A DNA stretch of 64,000 nt from Chitinophaga deserti (GTDB lineage Bacteria; Bacteroidota; Bacteroidia; Chitinophagales; Chitinophagaceae), in the NCBI RefSeq assembly GCF_003149455.1, contig NZ_QFFK01000007.1, positions 372,001 through 436,000 on the forward strand. Direction: 5' to 3'. Positions 8,903-18,073 of this stretch are shown in pieces. Each line of letters opens with the position of its first letter. The stretch's first letter is position 1. A program made the position numbers and the translations under genes. Below the pieces are notes generated by a model. It was not told the DNA's origin. It saw only the letters and a program-made list of their open reading frames with translations, and ran no database searches.

Positions 8903-9301
8903 ATGAGGACCAACAGACAAATATTGTTTTTACTGTTTCTTGTTTGTATCCAGCATCTGGCGGGTTTCGCCATGCAGGCACATGCCGGCATGCCACCTGT
9001 CGATGATGCGGAGATGATCCGGATTGATCTGCAACCCGGTGTGGAACTGCCTCCCGTCTTCCTTTCCAATCCTGCGGAAGATGAAGATGCCAGTATCCGT
9101 GCCAAGCAATCGCGCCGCCGCGGAAGGTTTTATATCAGCGCTCCTGCCAAACAATTCAACTTCACTCCGCAGGTAGCGCCCGATCATTCAGACAGGATTT
9201 TCCGGCCGGAAACAGAAGAAAAGAAGACAGGCGTGTATCTTCAGCAAGACGCTTTTCTGCCGGCCTATTACCAGTTCCTCTTCAGGTTTACCCTGTTCTG
9301 A
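8903..9301 (+). CDS. Small exported protein upstream of RND efflux genes
   Basis: The product is 132 residues from the ATG at 8903. An in-frame start 45 bases earlier would place unneeded residues before the signal peptide. MRTNRQILFLLFLVCIQHL is a hydrophobic export signal. The mature part is polar, Pro-rich, with a basic patch KQSRRRGR. The C-terminal end is aromatic (YYQFLFRFTLF) and could be a terminal beta strand. I do not recognise a family. It precedes the efflux adaptor by about 120 bases in the same direction and may share its transcript. Confidence 0.65.
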   Translation: MRTNRQILFLLFLVCIQHLAGFAMQAHAGMPPVDDAEMIRIDLQPGVELPPVFLSNPAEDEDASIRAKQSRRRGRFYISAPAKQFNFTPQVAPDHSDRIFRPETEEKKTGVYLQQDAFLPAYYQFLFRFTLF

Positions 9302-9424
9302 CCCCATCTCTCCCTGACTTTATTTCATTGATCACTCGCCTTAAACAGGCGTTCAGTTCTGCATTTTTATCATTGCGGCCGGGAACTATTGTTTCCCCGG
9401 CCCAGTAAATCTTTTTTACCTATT

Positions 9425-10537
9425 ATGCACCAGATAACAGGAGGCATTGCTATTGCTATGTTAGCCGCAACACTTGGCGGCTGTGTTACGAAAGGAGAAT
9501 CCGTGAACCAGAATAACGATCTCCAGTCTTTTCCCATACTCAAACTCGAGAAAACCGATACCGTGCTGTACCGCCATTACGTGGCCGATATCCAGGCAGT
9601 ACGCAATGTGGAAGTAAGAGCCCGCATCAACGGTTTCATTAACAAGATACATATCGATGAAGGCCAGCAGGTAAAGAAAGGGCAGCTGCTCTTTAGTCTT
9701 AACGACGAAGAGCACCGTGCCGAACTGGCCCGGGCAAAAGCCGCGCTTTCCAGCGCTATCGCTGAAGCGAAAGGGGCCAGCCTGGAGGCCGACAGGATAA
9801 AACTGCTCGTGGAGAAGAAAGTGATTTCTGCTACCGAGCTGGAAGTGGCGCAGGCCAAGCTGGCTGCTTTCAATGCTAAAATAGACGAAGCCCGCTCTGC
9901 CGAGTTCAATGCATCCACCCAGTTATCCTACACCAGCATCCGTGCGCCTTTCGACGGGTTCATTGACCGTATTCCCCTGAAGGCCGGCAGCTTCGTGAGC
10001 GAGGGCAACCTGCTCACTTCCGTGTCAGACATTCATGAAGTATACGCCTACTTCAACGTATCAGAAACCGAATATCTCGAATACATCAAAAGCGGGAGAG
10101 ATGCACGGCGGAGTGTGGAGCTCGAGCTGGCAGACGGGTCTGCATATCATCACGATGGCAAAGTAGAAACGGTGGAAAGCGAGTTCGAAGAGAACACCGG
10201 TTCCATCGCTTTCAGGGCAAGGTTCCCTAACCCGCAGCAGGTGCTCAAACACGGCGCCAGTGGTAAGGTAACGCTCACTAACCGGATAGACAGCTGCCTG
10301 CTGCTGCCGCAGAAAGCCGTGTTTGAAATGCAGGACAAGAACTATGTATACGTGCTGGATTCGAACAACCATGTGAAGATGCGCAGCTTTGAGCCAGGCG
10401 CAAGGATCTCACATTCCTATCTCGTACAGTCGGGCCTGAAGCCCGGGGAACGCATCGTTTATGAAGGCGTGCGGAACCTGCGCGACGGGATGAAGATCAG
10501 CCCGAAGCTAGTGCAGGAGGGCCGTCAGGCATTGTAA
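9425..10537 (+). CDS. RND efflux periplasmic adaptor (membrane fusion lipoprotein)
   Basis: The 370-residue adaptor starts at the ATG at 9425, giving a lipoprotein signal ending in LGGC. An earlier in-frame start would bury this signal. After the lipid-anchored Cys come a beta-barrel strand (VEVRARINGFINKIHI), a lipoyl half (EGQQVKKGQLLF), an Ala/Glu-rich coiled-coil hairpin (about residues 95-165), the second lipoyl half (SIRAPFDGFIDRI) and the membrane-proximal domain ending in GMKISPKL. This is the HlyD/AcrA-type order of HAE-1 systems. It links the inner-membrane pump to the outer-membrane channel encoded just downstream, 33 bases away. Confidence 0.93.
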   Translation: MHQITGGIAIAMLAATLGGCVTKGESVNQNNDLQSFPILKLEKTDTVLYRHYVADIQAVRNVEVRARINGFINKIHIDEGQQVKKGQLLFSLNDEEHRAELARAKAALSSAIAEAKGASLEADRIKLLVEKKVISATELEVAQAKLAAFNAKIDEARSAEFNASTQLSYTSIRAPFDGFIDRIPLKAGSFVSEGNLLTSVSDIHEVYAYFNVSETEYLEYIKSGRDARRSVELELADGSAYHHDGKVETVESEFEENTGSIAFRARFPNPQQVLKHGASGKVTLTNRIDSCLLLPQKAVFEMQDKNYVYVLDSNNHVKMRSFEPGARISHSYLVQSGLKPGERIVYEGVRNLRDGMKISPKLVQEGRQAL

Positions 10538-10570
10538 GACAGAAACGCTTCGTAACCAGAAACCAAACGT

Positions 10571-13500
10571 ATGTTCGATACTTTTATCAGGCGGCCCGTG
10601 TTGTCGCTCGTGATCTCTTTGTTTATTGTATTACTGGGGCTGCTGGCGCTTTTCACGCTGCCTGTCACCCAGTTCCCTGATATTGTGCCGCCTTCCGTAA
10701 CCGTTACCGCCAAATATACCGGCGCCAATGCGGAAGTGTGTGCGAATGCAGTGGCCATCCCGTTGGAAAGAGCCATTAACGGCGTACCGGGTATGACGTA
10801 CATGACCTCTGTGTCGTCTAACAACGGTACCACGCTTATTACGATCTTCTTTAAAGTAGGCACGGACCCCGACCAGGCGGCCGTAAACGTGCAGAACCGC
10901 GTATCCACCATTATCGATGAACTGCCCGAAGAAGTGATCAAAGCCGGGGTTACCACCGAAAAGGAAGTAAATTCCATGCTCCTTTATCTCAACGTGATGA
11001 GTGAAGACTCCACGCTGGATGAAAACTTCATCTATAACTTCGCTGATATCAACGTACTGAAAGAGCTGAAACGTATCGACGGGGTGGGCTTCGCGGAAAT
11101 CATGGGTGCCAAGGAATACGCCATGCGCGTATGGCTGCAGCCCGACCGTATGCTGGCTTACAATGTGTCGGCAGACGAAGTAGTGAGCGCCATCCGCCGC
11201 CAGAATATTGAAGCCGCACCGGGTAAAACCGGCGAAAGCTCTGATAAGGACCCGCAACTGCTGCAATATGTTTTACGCTATACCGGTAAGTATTTCGAAC
11301 CGGGCCAGTATGCCGATATCATTATCCGCGCCAACCCTGATGGGTCGGTACTGCGGCTGAAAGAAGTGGCGGATGTGGAGTTCGGCGCACTCACTTACGG
11401 CATGGTGTCTAAAACAGACGGTAAGCCTTCCGCCTCCATCATGCTTAAACAACGGCCCGGCTCCAATGCGCAGGACGTAATTAAGAATGTAAAAGCCAGG
11501 ATGGCAGAACTGCAATCCACCTCTTTCCCGCCGGGAATGACGTACAACTTCAACTACGACGTTTCCCGCTTCCTTGATGCCTCTATCGCTGAAGTAGTGC
11601 GTACGCTGTTTGAAGCGTTCATACTCGTGTTTATCGTGGTGTTCCTCTTCCTGCAGGACTGGCGATCCACCCTCATTCCCACACTCGCCATCCCCGTGGC
11701 ACTGATCGGAACCTTCGCCTTTATGCAGCTGATGGGCTTCTCCATCAACCTCCTTACCCTGTTCGCGCTCGTGCTCTCGATCGGGATTGTGGTGGATAAT
11801 GCCATTGTGGTGGTGGAAGCGGTGCATGCGAAGATGACGGAAACGCATCTCCCCGCCATGCAGGCCACACTGGCTTCCATGAAGGAGATCAGTGGTGCGG
11901 TAATCGCCATTACGCTGGTAATGTCTGCCGTATTCATACCTGTGGCATTCCTCAGTGGACCGGTAGGCGTGTTCTACCGCCAGTTCTCCCTCACACTGGC
12001 CTTTGCGATCATCATATCGGGCATCAATGCACTTACGCTTACACCGGCGTTGTGCGCACTTATGCTGAAGCATGATCCTAACGCGCAGATGCGTAAATCA
12101 CTGATGCAGCGTTTCTTCAACAGTTTTAACAGAGGTTACAATAAAACCGAAAACAAATACAAACGCTGGGTAGGTGCCATTGCAGGCAAGCGCATCTTCA
12201 CACTCGCCACGCTTATCGCCTTCTTCGTACTTACCTGGGGCGCGGCAGCCATCCTGCCGGGAGGCTTCATTCCCATGGAAGATCAGGGTATGGTGTATGT
12301 GAACGTAACCACCCCTAACGGTGCCACCGTAGAGCGTACCGAAAAGGTGCTGGACTCCGTACAGGCAGCTGCCGCAGGGATGGATGCCGTGGAATCTGTG
12401 TCTACCCTCGCGGGATATAGTCTTGTGAACGAAGTAGCCGGTGCTTCCTATGGTATGGGGATGATCAACCTCAAGGCATGGAGCGACCGTAAGCAGTCTG
12501 TTCAGGAAGTGATTGAAGAGCTGCAGCAAAGAACCCGCAATATAGCAGATGCTTCCATCGAATACTTCCCGCCGCCTACCGTACCGGGCTTTGGTAATGC
12601 CAGTGGCTTTGAGCTAAGGGTGCTGGACCGTACGGGTGCCGATGATCTCGACCAGGTGGCAGACGTAACCGGTAAGTTCATTGCTGCATTGAAGGAACGC
12701 CCCGAGATCGGGAGTGCCTTCACCAGCTTCGATCCCGCATTCCCGCAATATATGATCCATGTGGATCAGGCCATGGCGGCGAAGAAGGGGGTGAGTATAG
12801 ACAATGCCATGAGCACGCTGCAAACCCTCCTTGGCAGCTTCTACGCCAGTAACTTCATCCGGTTCGGGCAGATGTACAAAGTGATGGTACAAGCCTCACC
12901 ACAATACCGTACCAAGCCGGAAGATGTGTTGCTGCTGCATGTGAAGAACGATAAAGGGGAGATGGTGCCTTTCTCCAACTTTGTAAGACTGGAGCGGGTA
13001 TATGGCCCGGAAACCCTCACCCGCTACAATATGTATACCTCCGCCATGATCAATGGCGATGCGGCTCCGGGGTTCTCCAGTGGCGACGCTATCAAAGCCA
13101 TCGGGGAAACCGCGAAGAAAACACTGCCGCGCGGCTTTACATTTGAATGGAGCGGGATGACGCGTGAGCAGGTACTTTCCGGCAACCAGGCTATTTACAT
13201 ATTCGGCATCTGTCTCCTTTTCGTATACCTGCTGCTGGCCGCGCAATACGAAAGCTTCATGCTGCCGCTGCCGGTACTGCTTTCATTGCCTGCAGGTATT
13301 TTCGGGGCATTCTTATGCCTGAAGCTGGCAGGACTGGAAAACAACATCTACGCGCAGGTAGCATTGGTGATGCTGATAGGCCTTTTAGGTAAAAACGCCA
13401 TCCTCATCGTGGAATTTGCGGTGCAGCGGCAGAAGCAGGGCCTCACGGTAGTGAAGGCCGCCATAGAAGGCGGCGTGAGCCGTCTACGCCCCATCCTGAT

Positions 13501-15115
13501 GACCAGCTTCGCATTCATTGCAGGCCTGATACCGCTGTGTATTGCCAGCGGCGCCGGTGCCATGGGTAACCGCTCCATTGGTACTGCTGCGGCAGGAGGG
13601 ATGCTGATCGGCACCGTATTCGGGGTGCTGGTAATACCCGGATTATTCGTTCTGTTCAGCCGCATAAAAGTGAAAAAGAAGAAAAAAGTTCGTCCTGCAG
13701 TGATCGCCGGTGCTGCGCTGTTGCTTTTCCTGGGCGCCTGTAAAGCCCCTCAGCCACTGGTAACACCAGCCGTACCGGAAGTACCACAGGCTGCGCAGGA
13801 TACACTGCCAGTAACACTGTTGCCAATTAAGGAATTCTTTACCGATCCCTTACTGCAGGCGCTCATCGATACGGCACGCCGCAACAATGCGGATGTGCTC
13901 ATGGCGGTGCAGAAGATGGAAACCGTACAGGCGCAACTGGTCATGGCCCGCAAAGCCTGGCTGCCTGCGCTGAATGCAGGTGTGTCTGCAGGAGCGGAGA
14001 AGTTCGGAAAGTATACGATAGACGGGGTGGGTAATTTCGATACCAACCTGTCGCCCAATATCGATAAGAACCAGCGTATCCCCACACCGGCGGTCCCTGA
14101 TTACTTTGCAGGGCTGCGCTCTGCCTGGGAAATAGACCTGTGGGGTAAGCTGAAGCAGCAGCAACAGGCGGCGTATGCACGCTTCCTGGCCACTGCAGAA
14201 GGGCGCAGAATGGTATATACCCAGCTCACGGCGCAGATCGCTTCGCTGTATTATCACCTGCTGGAGCTGGATTATGAATTATCGGTGATTGAAAAGAACG
14301 TACTGCTGCAGGAAGCTGCGCTGGAAACGGTGAAGATCCAGCAGGAGGCAGGAAGGGCTACTTCACTGGCCGTGCAGCAGTTTCATGCGCAATTCCTCAA
14401 TACGAAAAGCATGGCATTCGGCATAAAGCAGCGGCGTACGGAAATAGAGAACCAGCTGAATGCACTGGCAGGCCGGTTCCCGCAACCCATAGCAAGGGCT
14501 AAGAACCTGCTGGAAGCGCCTATCCCCGCAAAGGTGGCACAGGGCATCCCTGCGCAGCTGCTGCTGGCAAGGCCCGATATCCGTCAGGCGGAGCTGGGGC
14601 TTACTGCGGCAAAGGCGGATGTAAAGGCAGCAAGGGCTTCCTTCTTCCCTTCATTGACGCTGAGCGCTTCTGTAGGGTATAATGCCTTCAGCACCGGACT
14701 GCTTTTCAACAGCCCGGCATCTATTGCTTATACAGTGCTGGGAGGGATCACGGCACCCGTCTTTAATCAGGCGCAGATCAGATCGCGCTACAGGATAGCC
14801 ACGGCCGAAGGTATGACGGCTTTTTACGCATACCGCCAGGCTATCATAAACGGATACCAGGAAGTATCCACCTCGCTGGAAAAAGTCGGCAACAGCGAGC
14901 AGGCATACCGGCTGAAAGAAGCCGAAGTGCTTATGCTGCAAACCGGCGTATCCACCTCCCGCGATCTCTTCGCGACAGGGTACGCTAATTATCTGGAAGT
15001 GATCAATGCCCAGAAGAACGTCCTCGATGCAGAACTGGCTCTGGCGCAACACCGGCGTGAAGTGTTCGACGGTGTTATCGCATTATACAGAGCGTTGGGC
15101 GGAGGTGCGGAATAG
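10571..15115 (+). CDS. RND efflux permease fused to TolC/NodT-type outer-membrane factor
   Basis: This single 1514-codon frame encodes two proteins that are usually separate. Residues 1 to about 1033 are a complete HAE-1 (AcrB-like) proton-driven pump. They start FIRRPVLSLVISLF and carry the TM4 motif GIVVDNAIVVVE and the TM10 motif GLLGKNAILIVEF. The Asp-Asp pair of AcrB reads Asp-Asn here. After VKKKKKVRP a second signal-like segment (AVIAGAALLLFLGAC) ends in a lipobox with Cys at about residue 1057. About 458 residues of NodT-type outer-membrane factor follow, with two OEP repeats and the family motif LLLARPDIRQAE. No stop codon separates the parts. A GTG at 13670 sits exactly where an independent lipoprotein could start. 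The pump probably expels hydrophobic toxicants. Confidence 0.92.
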   Translation: MFDTFIRRPVLSLVISLFIVLLGLLALFTLPVTQFPDIVPPSVTVTAKYTGANAEVCANAVAIPLERAINGVPGMTYMTSVSSNNGTTLITIFFKVGTDPDQAAVNVQNRVSTIIDELPEEVIKAGVTTEKEVNSMLLYLNVMSEDSTLDENFIYNFADINVLKELKRIDGVGFAEIMGAKEYAMRVWLQPDRMLAYNVSADEVVSAIRRQNIEAAPGKTGESSDKDPQLLQYVLRYTGKYFEPGQYADIIIRANPDGSVLRLKEVADVEFGALTYGMVSKTDGKPSASIMLKQRPGSNAQDVIKNVKARMAELQSTSFPPGMTYNFNYDVSRFLDASIAEVVRTLFEAFILVFIVVFLFLQDWRSTLIPTLAIPVALIGTFAFMQLMGFSINLLTLFALVLSIGIVVDNAIVVVEAVHAKMTETHLPAMQATLASMKEISGAVIAITLVMSAVFIPVAFLSGPVGVFYRQFSLTLAFAIIISGINALTLTPALCALMLKHDPNAQMRKSLMQRFFNSFNRGYNKTENKYKRWVGAIAGKRIFTLATLIAFFVLTWGAAAILPGGFIPMEDQGMVYVNVTTPNGATVERTEKVLDSVQAAAAGMDAVESVSTLAGYSLVNEVAGASYGMGMINLKAWSDRKQSVQEVIEELQQRTRNIADASIEYFPPPTVPGFGNASGFELRVLDRTGADDLDQVADVTGKFIAALKERPEIGSAFTSFDPAFPQYMIHVDQAMAAKKGVSIDNAMSTLQTLLGSFYASNFIRFGQMYKVMVQASPQYRTKPEDVLLLHVKNDKGEMVPFSNFVRLERVYGPETLTRYNMYTSAMINGDAAPGFSSGDAIKAIGETAKKTLPRGFTFEWSGMTREQVLSGNQAIYIFGICLLFVYLLLAAQYESFMLPLPVLLSLPAGIFGAFLCLKLAGLENNIYAQVALVMLIGLLGKNAILIVEFAVQRQKQGLTVVKAAIEGGVSRLRPILMTSFAFIAGLIPLCIASGAGAMGNRSIGTAAAGGMLIGTVFGVLVIPGLFVLFSRIKVKKKKKVRPAVIAGAALLLFLGACKAPQPLVTPAVPEVPQAAQDTLPVTLLPIKEFFTDPLLQALIDTARRNNADVLMAVQKMETVQAQLVMARKAWLPALNAGVSAGAEKFGKYTIDGVGNFDTNLSPNIDKNQRIPTPAVPDYFAGLRSAWEIDLWGKLKQQQQAAYARFLATAEGRRMVYTQLTAQIASLYYHLLELDYELSVIEKNVLLQEAALETVKIQQEAGRATSLAVQQFHAQFLNTKSMAFGIKQRRTEIENQLNALAGRFPQPIARAKNLLEAPIPAKVAQGIPAQLLLARPDIRQAELGLTAAKADVKAARASFFPSLTLSASVGYNAFSTGLLFNSPASIAYTVLGGITAPVFNQAQIRSRYRIATAEGMTAFYAYRQAIINGYQEVSTSLEKVGNSEQAYRLKEAEVLMLQTGVSTSRDLFATGYANYLEVINAQKNVLDAELALAQHRREVFDGVIALYRALGGGAE

Positions 15116-15120
15116 GGCAA

Positions 15121-15154
15121 GGGCCGGTCATTGGACCGGCCCTTTTTCTTTTTT
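15121..15154 (+). terminator. Rho-independent terminator of the RND cluster
   Basis: GGGCCGGTC and GACCGGCCC form a 9-bp perfect stem with a 4-base loop, followed by TTTTTCTTTTTT. It begins 6 bases after the fusion gene's stop. Confidence 0.88.
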
Positions 15155-15170
15155 ACCTCAACGTTTCCGT

Positions 15171-15782
15171 TTATAATTTCTTTAACCGGGAAATCTGTAC
15201 GATGGTCTGGGTTTTGGTACCCGGTACACCCGCGTCCATGGAAGGGGCCGACATATTGAGTTTGGCGGTCATAATCAACTCCCCGTTGACTTTCACGAAT
15301 TTTGCACCTCCCGGTATAGCAGGAGTGCCCTGCCCGGTTCCGCCGGTCGGGATCTGCGTCATCCCCTGATCCATATACAGCGAATCTTCACCAATCAACC
15401 GGTAGCTGGATACGCTGTTGTATTTCGGCATGGCTACATTGAAGGGAAATTCAATGGCCTGCCCGTCACTCACACCATTTGTGAATGTTTCCAGCGTAAA
15501 ATTAGTATTGATTTTATAACTGACTGCGTTAGCCGTTACTTTATTGGCTTCAAAAATGAGCATGCCGGTATTTTCCGTGGTAGTATACTCCACAACGGAT
15601 ACCATTTTCATGTTATCATTGTTCTCCTTATAGGTAAGTTCCGTACGCGCTTTCACGTACATCGCCACCAGTTCATAAGTGCCGGTAATGGAATTGGAAG
15701 GCTTTGCCTCTTCGTCTTTTTTACTGCAGGCAGATAAAAATACTACTGCACAGGCAAACCCAAGGGATGTTAACTTCTTCAT
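15171..15782 (-). CDS. Lipoprotein of unknown function
   Basis: The 203-residue product starts at the ATG at 15782, giving MKKLTSLGFACAVVFLSAC, a lipoprotein signal with lipobox LSAC. The following SKKDEE is acidic, which in Bacteroidota often marks export to the outer surface. The mature part (SITGTYELVAMYVKART...) resembles the small lipocalin-like beta-barrel lipoproteins common in this phylum, with a Gly/Pro-rich loop (QIPTGGTGQGTPAIPGG). The ligand is unknown. Longer upstream frames would mask the lipobox. It is convergent with the RND cluster. Confidence 0.75.
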   Translation of the reverse strand: MKKLTSLGFACAVVFLSACSKKDEEAKPSNSITGTYELVAMYVKARTELTYKENNDNMKMVSVVEYTTTENTGMLIFEANKVTANAVSYKINTNFTLETFTNGVSDGQAIEFPFNVAMPKYNSVSSYRLIGEDSLYMDQGMTQIPTGGTGQGTPAIPGGAKFVKVNGELIMTAKLNMSAPSMDAGVPGTKTQTIVQISRLKKL

Positions 15783-15841
15783 GTGGTATAGGAATGAAGG
15801 CTCCAAGTTACGGAGATTTCCCCAACCTTGCATACCCCTCT

Positions 15842-16054
15842 TTATTCTACTTTCCCGAATACCATTTCCATGATCTTGGAAAACACGATATACCCCGCAC
15901 AGGATGCCGCACCCCAGGCGAAAAGGAACAGTAATGCGCCTTTCAGGGACGATGGGTCGATCCAGTTATAGGCAAGAATGCCGCAGAAGAAACTGTTGGA
16001 TACGGTGACGAACAGCAGCATCACCGCAAGAAGGGTAGCGGATAAGTTTTTCAT
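15842..16054 (-). CDS. Small two-helix membrane protein
   Basis: The 70-residue product has two hydrophobic segments (about residues 5-28 and 38-60) joined by a short polar loop (NWIDPSSLKG). The C-terminus is short and charged (FGKVE). No family is recognised. It lies 56 bases downstream of the zinc-finger gene and 59 bases upstream of the lipoprotein gene, all on the minus strand, so it may be a trailing member of that transcript. Its coding nature is supported by the clean membrane pattern, but no homologue could be checked. Confidence 0.6.
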   Translation of the reverse strand: MKNLSATLLAVMLLFVTVSNSFFCGILAYNWIDPSSLKGALLFLFAWGAASCAGYIVFSKIMEMVFGKVE

Positions 16055-16110
16055 AGGACAAAGGTTTGTCCTTAAATATATGTTAAATATTTAGTATGTG
16101 CAAGTGCCGG

Positions 16111-16380
16111 TTAATATTCTGCGAAACTTTCATCTTTATAGCACCATATCCACTGCTCGCCCGGCTCTGCGGAAATAACCACGGGGTGCCCGGTATCCTG
16201 GTAATGGGCAGTCATATGCCGGGAGGGGGAATCGTCGCAGCAGAATGTGCCGCCGCAGGTCTGGCAGGTGCGCAGGTGCAGCCATCTGCCGCCCTCTTTC
16301 ACGCAGGCTTCACATTCAAACTTCTCAGGGCGCAGGAGCGTTTTCAGTTCCATGATGTGCTTACAGGGTTTGGGTGCCAT
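16111..16380 (-). CDS. UBP-type zinc-finger protein
   Basis: The 89-residue product is essentially one zf-UBP domain. CKH at the start, CEAC, WLHLRTCQTCG, FCCDDS and the histidines of RHMTAHYQDTGH give the Cys/His set of this fold. In eukaryotes the fold binds the free C-terminus of ubiquitin, with the conserved Trp-x-x-Leu/Arg region near the first CxxC. In bacteria such domains are often found beside the same type of flavoprotein as here, whose gene ends 23 bases upstream. That context suggests a partner or substrate-recognition role in the redox/two-component module. The bacterial ligand is unknown. Confidence 0.85.
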   Translation of the reverse strand: MAPKPCKHIMELKTLLRPEKFECEACVKEGGRWLHLRTCQTCGGTFCCDDSPSRHMTAHYQDTGHPVVISAEPGEQWIWCYKDESFAEY

Positions 16381-16403
16381 ATAAACAGGTTTAAGATGGT
16401 TAA

Positions 16404-18065
16404 TCAGGTTTCTGCAAGATATTTATGTACAAAGCTGATGGCCATGGAGCCTTCACCCACAGCGGCCGCCACACGGTTCATGGCGCCTGCGCGCACATCG
16501 CCTGCGGCAAATATACCCGGACAGCTCGTTTCCAGTGTATACGGGTCTCTGGCAGGTTTCCACAGCTGCCGGAAGATGGGGTAGTGCTGCAGGTCGCGGC
16601 CGGTTTCAATAAATCCTTTATCGTTTTTGATGATGCTTTCCCCGATCCATTCGGTATAGGGCTTAGCACCGATAAAGATATACAATGCATCCGCCGGCAT
16701 TTCGTGCTCCTGTCCTGAATTAAGATCCCGCAGGCGCAGCTGCTTCAGCGTGGTTTCCCCGCTTGCTTTGGATATTTCCGCACAGGGCAGCAGCCGTATA
16801 TTAGGCGTTTGCGCGATCTGGTCGATGAGGTATGCACTCATAGACGCCCGCAGGTCAGGCTTCCTGATCACGATATACACGTTCTTCGCGAACTTAGACA
16901 GATACATGGCTGCCTGTCCGGCCGAGTTACCACCTCCCAGTACAAACACTTCCTTATCCCTGCAGGAAGCCGCTTCCGTACTGGCGGCACCGTAGTATAC
17001 CCCGGCGCCGGTAAAATCACCGATACCGCTGGTTTCCAGCTTCCGGTAATCTACTCCTGTAGTAATCACGAGCGCTTTACTGTATATCTCCGTACCATCA
17101 TCCAGCCTGATGATCTTGTACTGATCCTTCACTTCTATACCTGCCACCGACTGCGGCGATAAAAACTCCGTTCCGAAGCGGGTGGCCTGTGTTATGGCAC
17201 GCCGGGTAAGATCGGCCCCGCTAAGGCCGGTAGGGAAGCCGAGATAGTTCTCGATCCGGGAACTGGTACCCGCCTGTCCGCCAGGCGCCCTCCGTTCAAT
17301 GAGCAATGTACTGAGCCCTTCTGATGCACCGTACACTGAGGCTGCCAGTCCTGCCGGGCCAGCGCCTATGATGGTTACATCATACACCTGGTTGCGCACG
17401 GTTGGGTTCAGGCCTATGCGGGAGGCGATATCTTTCAGCGCCGGTTTTTTAAACAGCGCACCGTCTTCGAAAATAATAGCAGGCAGTTCCTGTGCGCCCA
17501 GCTCGTTGGCAGCAGCCAGTAATTTTCCCTGTTCACTGCTTTCCACATCCATCCACTGATAGGGAATGAGGTTGCCCGCCAGGAAATCTTTGATTTCATG
17601 GCTGCGCGGGGAAAACTGGTATCCTATCACCCGGATGCCTTTGAAATCGGGCCGGTAACTGGCCTGCCAGTCGCCCAGTATCTCTTCCATAACGGGGTAC
17701 AGCTTCTCCTCCGGCGGGTCCCAGGGTTTCATGAGGTAGTAATCCAGCTTCACATCGTTGATGGCTTTAATGGCCGCTTCCGTATCGGAATAGGCCGTCA
17801 GCAGCACGCGTTTGGCGTCGGGGAAGATCTTCATGGCCTTTTCGAGGAACTGTACACCATCCATTTCAGGCATGCGCTGGTCGGAGAGGAAGAGTGCAAT
17901 TTCTTCGCCTTTGTTCTGAAGCTCGGTAAGGCTGGCCAGCGCTTCCGCCACGGAAGAAGTGGAAAGGATGCGGTAATGCTCGCGGTATTGATTGCGCAGG
18001 TCGCGGCTGATGGCGCGGAGCACCTGCTGATCGTCGTCTATAAGAAATATGATGGGCTGATTCAT
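16404..18065 (-). CDS. Response regulator fused to thioredoxin-reductase-like flavoprotein
   Basis: The 553-residue fusion has three parts. Residues 1-130 are a receiver domain: acidic pocket IDDD, phospho-acceptor D62 in LSDQRMPEMDG, Lys113. Residues 141-220 have a glutaredoxin-like pattern in which the usual CPYC reads SPRS. Residues 228-553 are a TrxR-like oxidoreductase with FAD motif GAGPAGLAA, NADPH motif GGGNSAGQAA and the C-terminal FAD motif GIFAAGDVR. The CxxC that normally precedes the NADPH motif is absent; the region reads YYGAASTEAASC. Electron transfer must therefore differ from true thioredoxin reductase. The start at 18065 lies 8 bases after the kinase gene, and the two surely work together. 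Which reaction is controlled by phosphorylation is unknown. Confidence 0.9.
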   Translation of the reverse strand: MNQPIIFLIDDDQQVLRAISRDLRNQYREHYRILSTSSVAEALASLTELQNKGEEIALFLSDQRMPEMDGVQFLEKAMKIFPDAKRVLLTAYSDTEAAIKAINDVKLDYYLMKPWDPPEEKLYPVMEEILGDWQASYRPDFKGIRVIGYQFSPRSHEIKDFLAGNLIPYQWMDVESSEQGKLLAAANELGAQELPAIIFEDGALFKKPALKDIASRIGLNPTVRNQVYDVTIIGAGPAGLAASVYGASEGLSTLLIERRAPGGQAGTSSRIENYLGFPTGLSGADLTRRAITQATRFGTEFLSPQSVAGIEVKDQYKIIRLDDGTEIYSKALVITTGVDYRKLETSGIGDFTGAGVYYGAASTEAASCRDKEVFVLGGGNSAGQAAMYLSKFAKNVYIVIRKPDLRASMSAYLIDQIAQTPNIRLLPCAEISKASGETTLKQLRLRDLNSGQEHEMPADALYIFIGAKPYTEWIGESIIKNDKGFIETGRDLQHYPIFRQLWKPARDPYTLETSCPGIFAAGDVRAGAMNRVAAAVGEGSMAISFVHKYLAET

Positions 18066-18073
18066 GTCTGTTG

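Noticed and set aside
11273-12073. His-rich minus-strand frame within the RND permease
   Set aside because: It is an out-of-frame reading of transmembrane codons; composition is abnormal and there is no domain.
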